Part shown: positions 52,451-60,965 of the stretch, piece after piece
Position numbering within the stretch: position 1 is the first letter of the stretch
How the letters are laid out: every line of letters starts with the position of its first letter
Assembly: GCA_905339235.1 (NCBI GenBank)
Contig: CAJPFG010000018.1
Location: 124,001 to 188,000 of the forward strand
Source: Phycisphaerales bacterium
GTDB taxonomy: Bacteria > Planctomycetota > Phycisphaerae > Phycisphaerales > UBA1924
Reading direction: 5' to 3'
DNA: 64,000 nt
The notes under the pieces: model-generated
The model's input: only the letters and a program-made list of their open reading frames with translations
The model's database searches: none
Told to the model about the DNA's origin: nothing
Made by a program: the position numbers and the translations under genes

Positions 52451-53125
52451 ATGCGTTATTCCATTTTGCTGCTCGGGTCGGTGGCCGCGGGAAGCGCCAG
52501 CGCGGACGTCACGTTTCTCACCCAGGAGCGCCGGGTCACTGCCCTCGCCACGTACGACGGCTCCACCGCCCAGCAATCCGCCCCCAACTTCGACCCCTTC
52601 GATGCGCAGGTCAACGTCTCCACGATGTTCCCAACCCCAGGCGGCCCCGCGGTCAACGACGCCCACGCCGGAATCTCCTGCACCTTCGAGTTCGGACGTG
52701 TTCGCGCCCGAGGCCGTCTCGAAGGCCAGGGCGGCGTTCCCGAGGGCGGCTCGCAAGTCTTCGGCCGCGCCACCGTCCTCGTTGATTTTACCTTCGAAAT
52801 CACCCATGCCGACGAGTGGCGCCTCGAGGCCCTCAGCCTCGACGGATCCGGAGGCGGCGTCGATGGCGGCATGTACGAAATCCTCTTCCGCTCCCTCGAC
52901 ACCGGCCAGACCCTCTTCTTTGCCAACAACGGCAGCCAGATCGACGGCGGCTCCTTCCGCGGCCCCATCGAGCCCGGACGCTACAACGTCTCCTACATCT
53001 CCGAACTCCGCTCCGGCGGCGACGACCATCTCGACGATTACGAGTTCGAGTTCCGCGCACCAACCCCCGCCGCGGCAACCATCCTCCTCGCAGGCCTCGC
53101 GTCCTTCACCCGCCGCAGACGCTGA
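52451..53125 (+). CDS. Secreted protein with PEP-CTERM-like tail
   Basis: A 224-residue protein with signal peptide MRYSILLLGSVAAGSASA. The body is a beta-sandwich-like domain (VDFTFEITHADEWRLEALSL, GMYEILFRSLDTGQTLFFAN), and the C-terminus APTPAAATILLAGLASFTR plus arginines is a PEP-CTERM-type sorting tail. The ATG at 52451 sets the signal at the N-terminus. Likely surface-anchored or released by an exosortase. Confidence 0.75.
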   Translation: MRYSILLLGSVAAGSASADVTFLTQERRVTALATYDGSTAQQSAPNFDPFDAQVNVSTMFPTPGGPAVNDAHAGISCTFEFGRVRARGRLEGQGGVPEGGSQVFGRATVLVDFTFEITHADEWRLEALSLDGSGGGVDGGMYEILFRSLDTGQTLFFANNGSQIDGGSFRGPIEPGRYNVSYISELRSGGDDHLDDYEFEFRAPTPAAATILLAGLASFTRRRR

Positions 53126-53210
53126 ACCCACGCCAACGCACTCTTGCGACGACCCACAACCGACGCGACGATCGCGGGCATCGACCGGCGCCGCTCCCTC
53201 AGTGCCTTGA

Positions 53211-53318
53211 GATCGCTCCTCTCCTCGCCCGGAGGGCGCACAACATTTGCCAGGGACGGCGCTTCGACGTCCCTGGTGGCCGTCCCCTTACTCCCCCGCG
53301 TCCGGAGGACGCGCGAGC
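53211..53318. repeat. Composite palindromic repeat, copy 1
   Basis: About 108 bp beginning GATCGCTCCTCTCCTCGCCC. It contains CCAGGGACG...CGTCCCTGG and GCGTCC-GGA-GGACGC hairpins. Copies occur at 53363-53472, 59505-59608 and, inverted, 59643-59733. Confidence 0.85.
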
Positions 53319-53362
53319 CCTTCACTCTCGCACCCCGCACCCCTCATTCAACGGTGAAACCA

Positions 53363-53472
53363 GATCGCTCCTCTCCTCGCCCGGAGGGCGCACGATATTT
53401 GCCAGGGACGGGCGCTTCGCACGTCCCTGGTGGCCGTCCCCTCACTCCCCCGCGTCCGGAGGACGCGCGAGC
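53363..53472. repeat. Composite palindromic repeat, copy 2
   Basis: Nearly identical to copy 1 over 110 bp, same orientation, 44 nt further on. The gap 53126-53498 is almost filled by these two copies. Confidence 0.85.
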
Positions 53473-53498
53473 AAAGGTCACCCCGGCTACCGTCGCCC

Positions 53499-54557
53499 AT
53501 GCTCCGCCTTTGGCTCTGCATCGCGCTCGCCGGCGCCCTCGCCGCCTGCTCCACCACCGGCCGCGAACTCCGCCGCCGCGGCGATGAGATCATGGTTGCC
53601 GGCCGCCTTTTTCACACCGGCGCGCCGGTAGTTCTATGGACCGACCCCGGCGGCTACGACGCCTACCGCACCGAGCGCCGATTTGTGCCCTGGGAAGACG
53701 CCGCGTGGGCCGCCGGAAAGGGCCCCGAATCCCCCAACCGCTTCGGCATCCGCAAGGGCCTCACGCCCGAGCAACTCGAGCAGGTCCGCGGCGGCGGCTG
53801 GGACCTGCCCACCCTCCGATCCGTCGTCGATCAGTTCGTCATTCACTACGACGTCTGCGGCGTTTCGCGACAGTGCTTCCGCGTCCTTCACGACGCCCGC
53901 GGCCTCTCCGTTCACTTCATGCTCGACCTCGACGGCACCATCTACCAGACCCTCGACGTCAAGGAACGCGCCTGGCACGCCGGCGCCGCCAACGACCGCT
54001 CCGTCGGTATCGAGATCGCCAACATCGGCGCCTATCCCCCGGAAGGCCCGGCGCCCGACTCCCCTTCTCGGAGGAGAGAGGCAGGGGGAAGGGCGACGGA
54101 CGACCCTCCGCTCCCCCAAACGCAGCCCGCCGCGACGCTCCCCGCCATGCTCTCCCGCTGGTACTCCCGCGACGAACTCGGCACCCGCATCACCATCCCT
54201 TCGACTCTCGGCGACGGCGGCATCCGCACCCCCAACTTCACGCCGCGCCCGGCGCGCGACCAGCCGATTACCGGCCCCATCCACGGAGCGACGCTCACGC
54301 AGTTCGACCTCACACCGCAGCAGTACCGCTCCCTCATCCGGCTCACCGCGACGCTCTGCCGGGCCCTTCCCAAAATCTCCTGCGACTACCCGCGCGACGA
54401 CCGGGGCCGCCTGATCACCACCAGCCTCACCGAATCCCAACTCGCGAACTACCGCGGCCTGCTCGGCCACTACCACGTGACCAAAGGCAAAATCGACCCG
54501 GGCCCGGCCTTTGACTGGGATCGGGTGGTGACCGGCGCCAGGGCGATCATGCGGTGA
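53499..54557 (+). CDS. N-acetylmuramoyl-L-alanine amidase (lipoprotein)
   Basis: A 352-residue amidase_2-like protein. CIALAGALAACST is a lipoprotein signal. The catalytic domain has FVIHYDVCGVSRQCFRVLHD (first zinc His), LSVHFMLDLDGTIYQTLDV, RAWHAGAANDRSVGIEIANI (second His and Glu) and DYPRDDRGR late in the chain. It would cut the amide between muramic acid and the peptide stem at the cell envelope. Residues about 186-210 (PDSPSRRREAGGRATDDPPL) interrupt the fold and come from a CCCCTTCTCGGAGGAGAG-type repeat inserted in frame. Confidence 0.85.
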   Translation: MLRLWLCIALAGALAACSTTGRELRRRGDEIMVAGRLFHTGAPVVLWTDPGGYDAYRTERRFVPWEDAAWAAGKGPESPNRFGIRKGLTPEQLEQVRGGGWDLPTLRSVVDQFVIHYDVCGVSRQCFRVLHDARGLSVHFMLDLDGTIYQTLDVKERAWHAGAANDRSVGIEIANIGAYPPEGPAPDSPSRRREAGGRATDDPPLPQTQPAATLPAMLSRWYSRDELGTRITIPSTLGDGGIRTPNFTPRPARDQPITGPIHGATLTQFDLTPQQYRSLIRLTATLCRALPKISCDYPRDDRGRLITTSLTESQLANYRGLLGHYHVTKGKIDPGPAFDWDRVVTGARAIMR

Positions 54558-54644
54558 CCGCGCGGGACTCGTGTTTTCCATCATTAACCGGGCCTCTCCG
54601 CCTTTGTCGGAACCGGGGCGAGTGGGTGGTTCCTACCCTCGCGC

Positions 54645-55289
54645 ATGCAAATCTACCTTGATTCGGCGAGTCTGGAGGATGTAAAGGCCGCGCACGACCT
54701 GGGCATTCTGGACGGCGTCACGACGAATCCGACGCTGATCGCCAAGGAGCGCGTGGACTACACCAGGCGGCTGGCGGAGATCTGCGCGGTGTGCAAGGGG
54801 CCGGTGTCGGCGGAAGTGATCGCGACGGAGTTCGCGGGGATGATGCGCGAGGGCGAGGCCCACGCGAAGATCGCGCCGAACATCGTGGTCAAACTGCCGA
54901 GCACGGTCGAGGGCCTGAAGGCCTGCAAGGCGATGAGCGACAAGGGCATCCGCACGAACCTGACGCTCTGCTTTCAGGCGCTGCAGGCGCTGATGGTCGC
55001 CAAGGCCGGGGCGTTCCTCGTCAGCCCGTTCATCGGGCGATTGGACGATGTCGGCGAGGACGGCATGGAACTGATCCGCACGATCCGAAAGGTCTACGAC
55101 AACTACGGCATGAAAACGAAGGTCCTCGCCGCGTCGATCCGGCACACCAACCACCTGCTCCACTGCGCCATCGCGGGCGCGGACGTGGCGACCTGCCCGC
55201 TGAAGGTCATCCAGGAATGCATGAAGCACCCGCTGACCGACCAGGGCATCGAACGCTTCCTGGCGGATTACAAGAAGGCGTTTGGGTAA
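54645..55289 (+). CDS. Transaldolase-like fructose-6-phosphate aldolase
   Basis: A 214-residue TIM barrel of the small transaldolase (TalC/FSA) family: MQIYLDSASLEDVKAAHDLG, ILDGVTTNPTLIAKE, the Schiff-base Lys in NIVVKLPSTVEGL, and LAASIRHTNHLLHCAIAGAD. It either transfers dihydroxyacetone units in the pentose phosphate pathway or cleaves fructose 6-phosphate. Full length, no anomalies. The palindromic unit with DUF559 begins directly after its TAA stop. Confidence 0.92.
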   Translation: MQIYLDSASLEDVKAAHDLGILDGVTTNPTLIAKERVDYTRRLAEICAVCKGPVSAEVIATEFAGMMREGEAHAKIAPNIVVKLPSTVEGLKACKAMSDKGIRTNLTLCFQALQALMVAKAGAFLVSPFIGRLDDVGEDGMELIRTIRKVYDNYGMKTKVLAASIRHTNHLLHCAIAGADVATCPLKVIQECMKHPLTDQGIERFLADYKKAFG

Positions 55290-55941
55290 ATCCTCCCCGA
55301 AGGGGGAGGTGCCGAGTCTTCGAGGCGGAGGGGGGACTGGGCCCCCGAACTCCTTCGACTTCAAATCACGATTAGCCCACTCCATCAAGGCGATCTCTCA
55401 GCGATGGCATCAACCGCAATGCCACCCGCAGGATCACGTTCAGGGCTTCGGTGATGTCTTGCAGGATCATCCTCGCGGGAAGCCGCGCCACGGTCAGACC
55501 CTGCTCATCCATCCAGACATCGCGACTCTGATCGGCGGCTCGTTGCGCCTCGTGCGCTCGCCCATCAACCTCCACGACCAGTCGCAGTTCGTGGCAGTAG
55601 AAATCGGCGATGTGCGGCCCGAGGACGTGCTGCCTGCGGAATCGCAGCCCGAGAAGCTGCTTGCCGCGCAGTTTCTGCCACAGCAGAACTTCGGGCAAGG
55701 TCATTCGCCGGCGCAGCTCGCGCGCATTCTCGAGCATCTTCGAGGCCCGCGGATCGGATTGAGAGTGAGCACGATCGGTCCATCGACAACCAGGAACGTC
55801 CAGGGCCGGCCTTTGGGGGTTCATGGGGAGCGTTCTATCAAGGAACTGGTTCGGATACAAGTCCGTGAGGCGGCGCGTCGGGAGTGCGGAGGCCCAACCC
55901 CCTCCGCCTCGAAGACTCGGCACCTCCCCCTTCGGGGAGGA
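55290..55941. mobile_element. Inverted-repeat element carrying a DUF559 gene
   Basis: A left repeat (55290-55334, starting ATCCTCCCCGAAGGGGGAGG and continuing GTGCCGAGTCTTCGAGG) and an inverted right repeat (55898-55941) bound the DUF559 gene. Over about 43 positions they match almost perfectly. The element starts one base after the transaldolase stop codon. Related end repeats bound the 139-bp unit in metB and continue to 56096. It looks like a mobile unit, but no transposase is present. Confidence 0.65.
55372..55824 (-). CDS. DUF559 endonuclease-like protein
   Basis: A 150-residue protein with the DUF559 pattern: KMLENARELRRRMTLPEVLL, LWQKLRGKQLLGLRFRRQHV, the PD-(D/E)XK-type strand PHIADFYCHELRLVVEVDGR and LTVARLPARMILQDITEAL. 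The family belongs to the restriction-endonuclease-like fold, related to very-short-patch repair nucleases. The ATG at 55824 is assumed; a later start at MLENARELRRR is possible. The gene lies within inverted repeats, which suggests the protein acts on those repeats or that the unit spreads with it. Confidence 0.8.
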   Translation of the reverse strand: MNPQRPALDVPGCRWTDRAHSQSDPRASKMLENARELRRRMTLPEVLLWQKLRGKQLLGLRFRRQHVLGPHIADFYCHELRLVVEVDGRAHEAQRAADQSRDVWMDEQGLTVARLPARMILQDITEALNVILRVALRLMPSLRDRLDGVG

Positions 55942-55998
55942 CTTTCCCTTCGTCGGCGAGTGTCGCGGCTTACGGCGAGGGAGTTCGGGCGCCCCTCT

Positions 55999-56096
55999 CC
56001 CCCTCCGCCTCGAAGACTCGGCACCTCCCCCTTCGGGGAGGACTCAATCCACCTCCCCCTTCGGGGAGGACTCAATCCACCTCCCCCTTCGGGGAG
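55999..56096. repeat. Further end-repeat copy with 28-bp tandem hairpins
   Basis: One copy of the CCTCCGCCTCGAAGACTCGG half followed by three copies of a 28-bp unit (starts 56022, 56050 and 56078), each with a CCTCCCC-CTTC-GGGGAGG hairpin. It ends 5 nt before the RidA stop codon on the opposite strand. Confidence 0.85.
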
Positions 56097-56100
56097 TTCC

Positions 56101-56574
56101 TCACCCCACCTCCACCACCATCTCCACCTCCACCGGCGCCCCCAACGGCAGCGCGACCGACCCTACCGCCGCTCGGGCGTGCTTGCCTTTTTCTCCGAAC
56201 GCCGCGACCAGGAGTTCGCTGGCCGCGTTGGCGATTTTCGGTTGCTCGAAGAATCCCGCCTCGCTGCACACGAACACGCCCAGCCGCACGAACTGCACGA
56301 CGCGGTCCAGCGACCCCGCGGCGTCCTTCACCACCGCCAGACCGTTCAGGCAGCATTGCAGGGCGCACAGCCGCGCCACCTCGACCGAGACCTGCCCCGG
56401 CACCGCCCCCGTCGCGATCAGCCTCCCGTCCTTGAGCGGGATCTGCCCGGCCACAAACACCAGGTTTCCCACTCGCCGCCAAGGGATGTACGCCGCGACC
56501 GGCTTGGGTGCCGGTGGCAGCAGGTGGCCCAGAGATTCGAGCATCTGTTCGGGTGAAGGAAGGCTTGTGGTCAT
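56101..56574 (-). CDS. RidA/YjgF family protein
   Basis: A 157-residue member of the Rid superfamily: RRVGNLVFVAGQIPLKDGRL, ARLCALQCCLNGLAVVKDAA and HARAAVGSVALPLGAPVEVE. RidA hydrolyses reactive enamine/imine intermediates from PLP enzymes; this is the longer subgroup with an N-terminal extension (SPEQMLESLGHLLPPAPKPV). The Arg of the RidA substrate pocket lies in HARAAVG. Convergent end meets the hairpin array. Confidence 0.88.
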   Translation of the reverse strand: MTTSLPSPEQMLESLGHLLPPAPKPVAAYIPWRRVGNLVFVAGQIPLKDGRLIATGAVPGQVSVEVARLCALQCCLNGLAVVKDAAGSLDRVVQFVRLGVFVCSEAGFFEQPKIANAASELLVAAFGEKGKHARAAVGSVALPLGAPVEVEMVVEVG

Positions 56575-56689
56575 GAGTCCAGACTACCACACCCGATCTT
56601 CCGAGGCGAAAGGCGAAGCGAAAGAATACCTTACGCACATCTCGCCTCCCGCCTTTCCCATTTCCGCACCACCCCGCAACCCCCTCCCC

Positions 56690-56718
56690 TTGACCCCCGT
56701 ACATTTTTCCGGTACATT
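56690..56718 (+). promoter_or_regulatory. Promoter of the first tandem prepilin gene
   Basis: TTGACC (56690-56695), 17-nt spacer, TACATT (56713-56718). The next 429 nt to the gene form an unusually long leader. Confidence 0.65.
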
Positions 56719-57147
56719 TCGTTCTGACAGGTGGCGGATCTCTCACGTGCAAACCATTCGATGAACGTTCTGATTGGCGGTCCTTCGAGTCCGCCGCTCT
56801 GATCCTCGCACGGGGGTCTTCCAACGCCTGCCGACATCTTGGTACGAGGGGTTCGACGCGCGGCGTCGGTCTTTGACGATCCGCCTCCGCTTCGCTTTGA
56901 ACTCCTCCGGACCAGCCTTTCGCGGCCTCGCGAATCGCTGAGGACCAAAAAGGCAGGCTTGACCGAACGAGCCGCCGTCTCGCGGGTTCCGCCCCGCGGC
57001 CCTGGGCCCCTTCGTGGGGGTCTGGCACCGGCCGGCAGCGGACTCGCACGGCTCATCGCTCCAAGCCGCAAGCGGTCGTCAGTTTTCGGTCATCCCCGCT
57101 GTTCCCGGGTGTTCCGGGTTCGTTCCGCGGGGATCAAGGAGTTTTCA
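56719..57147 (+). other. Long untranslated leader of the prepilin gene
   Basis: About 420 nt from the predicted start site to the ATG, ending in AAGGAG-TTTTCA. An in-frame extension upstream is not prepilin-like. Content is low in recognisable structure; it may regulate translation or stability. Confidence 0.45.
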
Positions 57148-58173
57148 ATGAAGGCTCGTAAGGCATTTACGCTCATTGAGCTGCTGGTGGTCATCGCCAT
57201 CATCGCACTGCTCATCGGCATCCTGCTCCCGGCGCTCGGCAAGGCTCGCGCCTCCGCCCGTCAGATCAAGGATTCCACCCAGGTCCGCGGCGTGCACCAG
57301 GGAATGGTCCTCTGGGCCCAGAACAACAGCGACGTCTACCCGCTGCCCAGCAGCCTCGATAAGGCGGGCGCGACGGTTGGCGCGAGCGCCACATCCACCA
57401 TCGGTAAGGACCTGCCACGGCACATCACCTCGATCATGATCTACAACGGCTTCTTCAGCCCGGAAATCTGCGTCAGCCCCGCCGAGGTCAACGGCGACAT
57501 CAAGATCTACGACAAGTACCAGTACTCCGAGCCCCAGGGCGCCGCCGGACCGGACAAGAAGCAGGCCATGTGGGACCCGGGCTTCCGCGCTCTGCCCAAG
57601 GAACCCGCGACCGCCGGCATTACGCCAGCACAAAATCCGAACGACCCGGGTGGCTTCTCCTACGCTTATCAGATTCCCATCGGCGGCCGCAAGTCCAAGT
57701 GGTCCAACTCCTTCCAGGCCACCGAGACCGCCATCGCGAACCGTGGTCCCGGCTACGTCACCGGCACCGGCACCCCGCCCCCGTGGGTGCTTTCGACCGG
57801 ATCGATCGACTCCAACGCCTACTCCACGCCCGCCGGCACGGGCAGCAACACCCTGCTGATCCACGGCGGCCGCACTACTTGGGAAGGCAACGTCACCTAT
57901 AACGACAATCACGTCAACTTCGAAACCCGCGCCGACCCCGAAACCCTCCCCTTCACCTTCAATAACCTCGCGGCCGGTCAGAAGACCCAGTTCGACAACA
58001 TCTTCGTCAACGAGAACGACAACACGCGGGTTCAGGAAAACACCGCCGGCAACATCTCCATCGGTCAGCAGACCAACAACACCAACAACTACCTCCGCAA
58101 CTGGAAGGCCTACACGGGCGCGCCCGGCGGCGGCTTCCCCGGTACCGGCACCATCGACCTCTGGTTCGACTAA
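57148..58173 (+). CDS. Prepilin-like protein (first of a tandem pair)
   Basis: A 341-residue protein with prepilin signal [20 protein letters not shown] (Glu at +5), AAGGAG 7 nt before the ATG. After the helix the protein is Asn/Thr/Gly-rich with few charges, as in exported planctomycete pilin-like proteins, and the C-terminal region has WEGNVTYNDNHVNFETR, a variant of the H-X9-DG region. A strong terminator follows. The downstream gene is a paralogue sharing GNVxxND and VSPAEIN-type segments. Confidence 0.9.
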   Translation: MKARKAFTLIELLVVIAIIALLIGILLPALGKARASARQIKDSTQVRGVHQGMVLWAQNNSDVYPLPSSLDKAGATVGASATSTIGKDLPRHITSIMIYNGFFSPEICVSPAEVNGDIKIYDKYQYSEPQGAAGPDKKQAMWDPGFRALPKEPATAGITPAQNPNDPGGFSYAYQIPIGGRKSKWSNSFQATETAIANRGPGYVTGTGTPPPWVLSTGSIDSNAYSTPAGTGSNTLLIHGGRTTWEGNVTYNDNHVNFETRADPETLPFTFNNLAAGQKTQFDNIFVNENDNTRVQENTAGNISIGQQTNNTNNYLRNWKAYTGAPGGGFPGTGTIDLWFD

Positions 58174-58213
58174 GCATGTCGGGTGTCCCACGGACACTTC
58201 AACTCAGTAGATC

Positions 58214-58243
58214 AAAACCCCCGGGCGAAGGCTCGGGGGTTTT
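58214..58243 (+). terminator. Rho-independent terminator after the first prepilin gene
   Basis: AAAACCCCCG (58214-58223) and CGGGGGTTTT (58234-58243) form a perfect 10-pair stem with a 10-nt loop; the T-run is on the 3' side. It separates the two pilin-like genes transcriptionally. Confidence 0.85.
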
Positions 58244-58407
58244 GCTTTCGGTGGCACGGTCAAGATCCTCTGACCTTGACAGTGTTCGCCCTCCCGAACC
58301 CGCGCGTGCGCCCGCGGGCTCGCCCCCGCTCGGCCTCCCAATCCGGCAATTCCATCCCCTCCCGCAACTCCCGCTACCCTCACGCGTTAAACATCCCGGG
58401 AGCCCTC

Positions 58408-59382
58408 ATGCACCACACCCATCCCTCCGGCGCCCGGCGAGCCTTTACGCTCATCGAACTCCTCGTCGTCATTGCGATCATCAGCCTGCTGATCAGCATC
58501 CTGCTGCCCTCCCTGAGCAAGGCCCGCGAGGCCGCGCGGCAGATCAAGGACGCCGCCAACATCCGCAGCCTCGTCCAGGGCATGGTCATCTGGGGGGGCA
58601 CGCACAACGACCTCTACCCCTTGCCCAGCAACGAGGACAAGGGCAACATGACCGTGGACCCCGGCGGCCAGCCCGCGGGCGTCAAGGACAATACCGGCAA
58701 CATCTTCTCCATGATGGTCTACAACGACTTCACGCCGGTGGACCTGCTCGTCAGCCCCGCCGAGATCAACTTTCGCATCCAGAAGGACCGCGCCTTCGAG
58801 TACCGCGGGCCCTCCGCGGCCAACGTTCCCGCCGGCGCTCTCTGGGACCCCGGCTTCGCGGGCTACCCCGGCGAAACCGGCACCAGCGGCATCGGCAACG
58901 GCCGCCGCAATAACGGCCAGTTCGGCGGCACCAGTTACGCCCACACCCCGCCCTTCGGCGATCGCGCCGCTACCTTCCGCGCCACCTTCGACTCACGCCA
59001 GGCCGTGCTCGCCAACCGCGGCCCGGTCTACGAAGGCTCCCCCAGCGCCTGGCGCCTCGCCCCCGGCCCCACCGGCGACTTGAGCAACCGACTCCTCATC
59101 TACGGCTCCAAGCAGCACTGGGAAGGCAACGTCGCGTTCAACGACGGCCGCGTCATGTTCCTCACCGTCCCCGCCGCCGAGCAGATCCCCATCACCTTCA
59201 GCGTCCCAATCAACGGCCAGCGTACCCACGCCGACAACGTCTTCGTCAACGAAGACACCTTCACCGGCGCCCCCATCGGCGACCAGTTCATCGAATACGG
59301 CAACAACGCCTGCCTCAAGATCTACGGCGACGTCTTCTACACCGCCTCAAACGGGGCCGCGATCACGCCGTTCGTGGACTGA
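58408..59382 (+). CDS. Prepilin-like protein (second of the tandem pair)
   Basis: A 324-residue paralogue with [20 protein letters not shown] at the N-terminus and GGGAG before the ATG at 58408. [20 protein letters not shown] and [15 protein letters not shown] parallel SPAEVNGDIKIYDKY and WEGNVTYNDNHVNF in its neighbour. The pair may form the shaft or minor parts of a type II/IV-like filament, consistent with pilT and pilC 2.6 kb downstream. Confidence 0.9.
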   Translation: MHHTHPSGARRAFTLIELLVVIAIISLLISILLPSLSKAREAARQIKDAANIRSLVQGMVIWGGTHNDLYPLPSNEDKGNMTVDPGGQPAGVKDNTGNIFSMMVYNDFTPVDLLVSPAEINFRIQKDRAFEYRGPSAANVPAGALWDPGFAGYPGETGTSGIGNGRRNNGQFGGTSYAHTPPFGDRAATFRATFDSRQAVLANRGPVYEGSPSAWRLAPGPTGDLSNRLLIYGSKQHWEGNVAFNDGRVMFLTVPAAEQIPITFSVPINGQRTHADNVFVNEDTFTGAPIGDQFIEYGNNACLKIYGDVFYTASNGAAITPFVD

Positions 59383-59404
59383 GTGGAGAAGGGAAGAGCG
59401 AACA

Positions 59405-59488
59405 GGGAGCAAGGAGCAGGGAACAAGGAGTAGTGAGCAAGGAGCAGGGAACAAGGAGCAGGGAGCAGGGAACAAGGAGCAGGGAACA
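59405..59488. repeat. Heptamer array (GGAGCAR type)
   Basis: About 12 units of 7 nt, mainly GGAGCAG, GGAACAA and GGAGCAA, starting 23 nt after the prepilin stop. Confidence 0.9.
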
Positions 59489-59504
59489 TGTTCCAGCCCG
59501 GATT

Positions 59505-59608
59505 TCCGCTCTTCTCTTCGCCCGGAGGGCGCACGACATTTGCCAGGGACGGCGCTTCGACGTCCCTGGCAGCAGGCCCCCATTCCTCCGCGTCCGGAGG
59601 ACGCGCGA
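59505..59608. repeat. Composite palindromic repeat, copy 3
   Basis: Matches copies 1 and 2 in the same orientation, with a changed segment after CGTCCCTGG. Confidence 0.8.
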
Positions 59609-59642
59609 TTGAGTTCGGGGACGAGCGCGAGATCGAGTGATC

Positions 59643-59733
59643 CGTGCGTCCTCCGGACGCGAGCCCTCGCGCAACACCTCCCAGGGACGTCGAAGCGCCG
59701 TCCGTGGCAAACACCGCCTCCGGGCAGAGAGCC
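59643..59733. repeat. Composite palindromic repeat, inverted copy 4
   Basis: Reverse orientation relative to copy 3, 34 nt away, with some divergence (for example CCAGGGACGTCGAAGCGCCG). Confidence 0.75.
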
Positions 59734-59739
59734 AAGGCC

Positions 59740-59855
59740 TCTCGCGTCCCACGCCTCACGCCTCGCGTCCCACGTCTCGCGTCCCACACCTCACGTCCCG
59801 CGTCCCGCGTCTCGCGTCCCGCGTCCCACGCCTCGCGTCCCGCGTCTCGCCCCTC
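59740..59855. repeat. Heptamer array (CYCRCGT type)
   Basis: About 16 units of 7 nt such as CTCGCGT, CCCACGC, CTCACGC and CCCGCGT. Ends just before the CBS gene. Confidence 0.9.
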
Positions 59856-59857
59856 CC

Positions 59858-60295
59858 TCACCCGCTCGTGATATAACTCTCCAGCGTCGCGATCGTCGCC
59901 GTCAATCCCGCGGCCTCGAACGCGTTCAGATCCCCGATCGACACCAGCCCGCACAGCCCGTTGTCGTCGGTCACCGGCACGTGCCGAACCCGGCGCGACT
60001 GCATCACCGCGCGCAGTTCCTGCACCGGCGTCTCCGGCGTGCAGCAGATCACCCCGCGTGTCATGATGTCGTGCACCGTCGTGATCCGCGGATCGCGCTC
60101 CTCCGCCACCAGCCGCGTCAGGATGTCGCGCTCCGACACGATCCCGACGATCTCGCCCCCCCGCGGCTCGATCACCACCAGGCACCCGATCCGGTGCAGA
60201 TTCATCCGCTGCGCCGCCGCGAGCGCCGTAGCACTCGGTTCGATCGTCACCACCTCCCGGGCCTTGGATCGCAGAATCGCGCAGACGCTGGTCAT
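59858..60295 (-). CDS. CBS-domain pair protein
   Basis: A 145-residue protein made of two CBS domains: ILRSKAREVVTIEPSATALA with VSERDILTRLVAEERDP, and TTVHDIMTRGVICCTPETPV with RVRHVPVTDDNGLCGLVSIG. Such Bateman modules bind adenine nucleotides and regulate other enzymes. The start is ATG 60295 with AGGAGG 7 nt upstream; upstream in-frame codons are not conserved-looking. Its C-terminus meets the CYCRCGT heptamer array. Confidence 0.88.
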   Translation of the reverse strand: MTSVCAILRSKAREVVTIEPSATALAAAQRMNLHRIGCLVVIEPRGGEIVGIVSERDILTRLVAEERDPRITTVHDIMTRGVICCTPETPVQELRAVMQSRRVRHVPVTDDNGLCGLVSIGDLNAFEAAGLTATIATLESYITSG

Positions 60296-60480
60296 GAGGG
60301 CACCTCCTGATGCCGCCCTCAGCCGGGTCACGCTCTGACGCCCCCGACCGGGGCTATTCCTGAGAACAGTTTACCCGATGGAACGGCCGTACGGAAGTGC
60401 ATTTTTTACAGGAACTTACGCATGCGGAATCCGCGCTTTTCGCGTGGGTGGCACTCGGCGGAATGCCCCGGTCGGATTCG

Positions 60481-60672
60481 AACTCCAAACTCCAAACTTC
60501 AGACTCCAAACTCCAGACTCCAAACTCCAAACGCCAAACTCCAAACGCCAAACTCCAAACTCCAAACTCCAAACTCCAGACTTCAGACTTCAGACTTCAG
60601 ACTTCAAAACCCCAGAACCTCCGGCTTCAAACTTCAGCCCTCCGAACTTCAGGTCTCAGACCTTCAGACTTC
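60481..60672. repeat. Heptamer array, left (ACTYCAR type)
   Basis: About 27 units of 7 nt, mostly AACTCCA, GACTCCA, GACTTCA and AACGCCA. Reads as open frames in several phases, which is a repeat artefact. Divergent from the array at 60703. Confidence 0.92.
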
Positions 60673-60702
60673 AAACGCGGAACGGGGTCTGTCGGGAAAC
60701 TA

Positions 60703-60908
60703 GTTGGAGTTTGGAGTGTGAAGTTTGAGGCTTGAGGCTTGAGGCTTGAGGCTCGAGGCTCGAGGTCTGCGGCTTGAGGCTTGAGGTTTGAAGTTTGAGG
60801 CTTGAGGCTTGAGGTCTGCGGCTTGAGGCTTGAGGTTTGAAGTTTGAGGCTTGAAGTTTGAGGTTTGAGGCTTGAGGTTTGAAGTTTGAAGTTTGAAGTT
60901 TGAAGTCC
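60703..60908. repeat. Heptamer array, middle, inverted orientation (TTGARGY type)
   Basis: About 29 units such as TTGAGGC, TTGAGGT and TTGAAGT, the reverse complement of the left array's type. With the left array it forms an imperfect giant inverted repeat of about 200 nt per arm. Confidence 0.92.
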
Positions 60909-60965
60909 GGAACAGAGGTGCCTGCTCACGAACCTCAAGTGTCCCCGGACTTCAATCACCGGACT

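Noticed and set aside
56022-56096. Possible CRISPR from 28-bp tandem units
   Set aside because: The units are contiguous without spacers and each is a hairpin; no cas gene is in the window.
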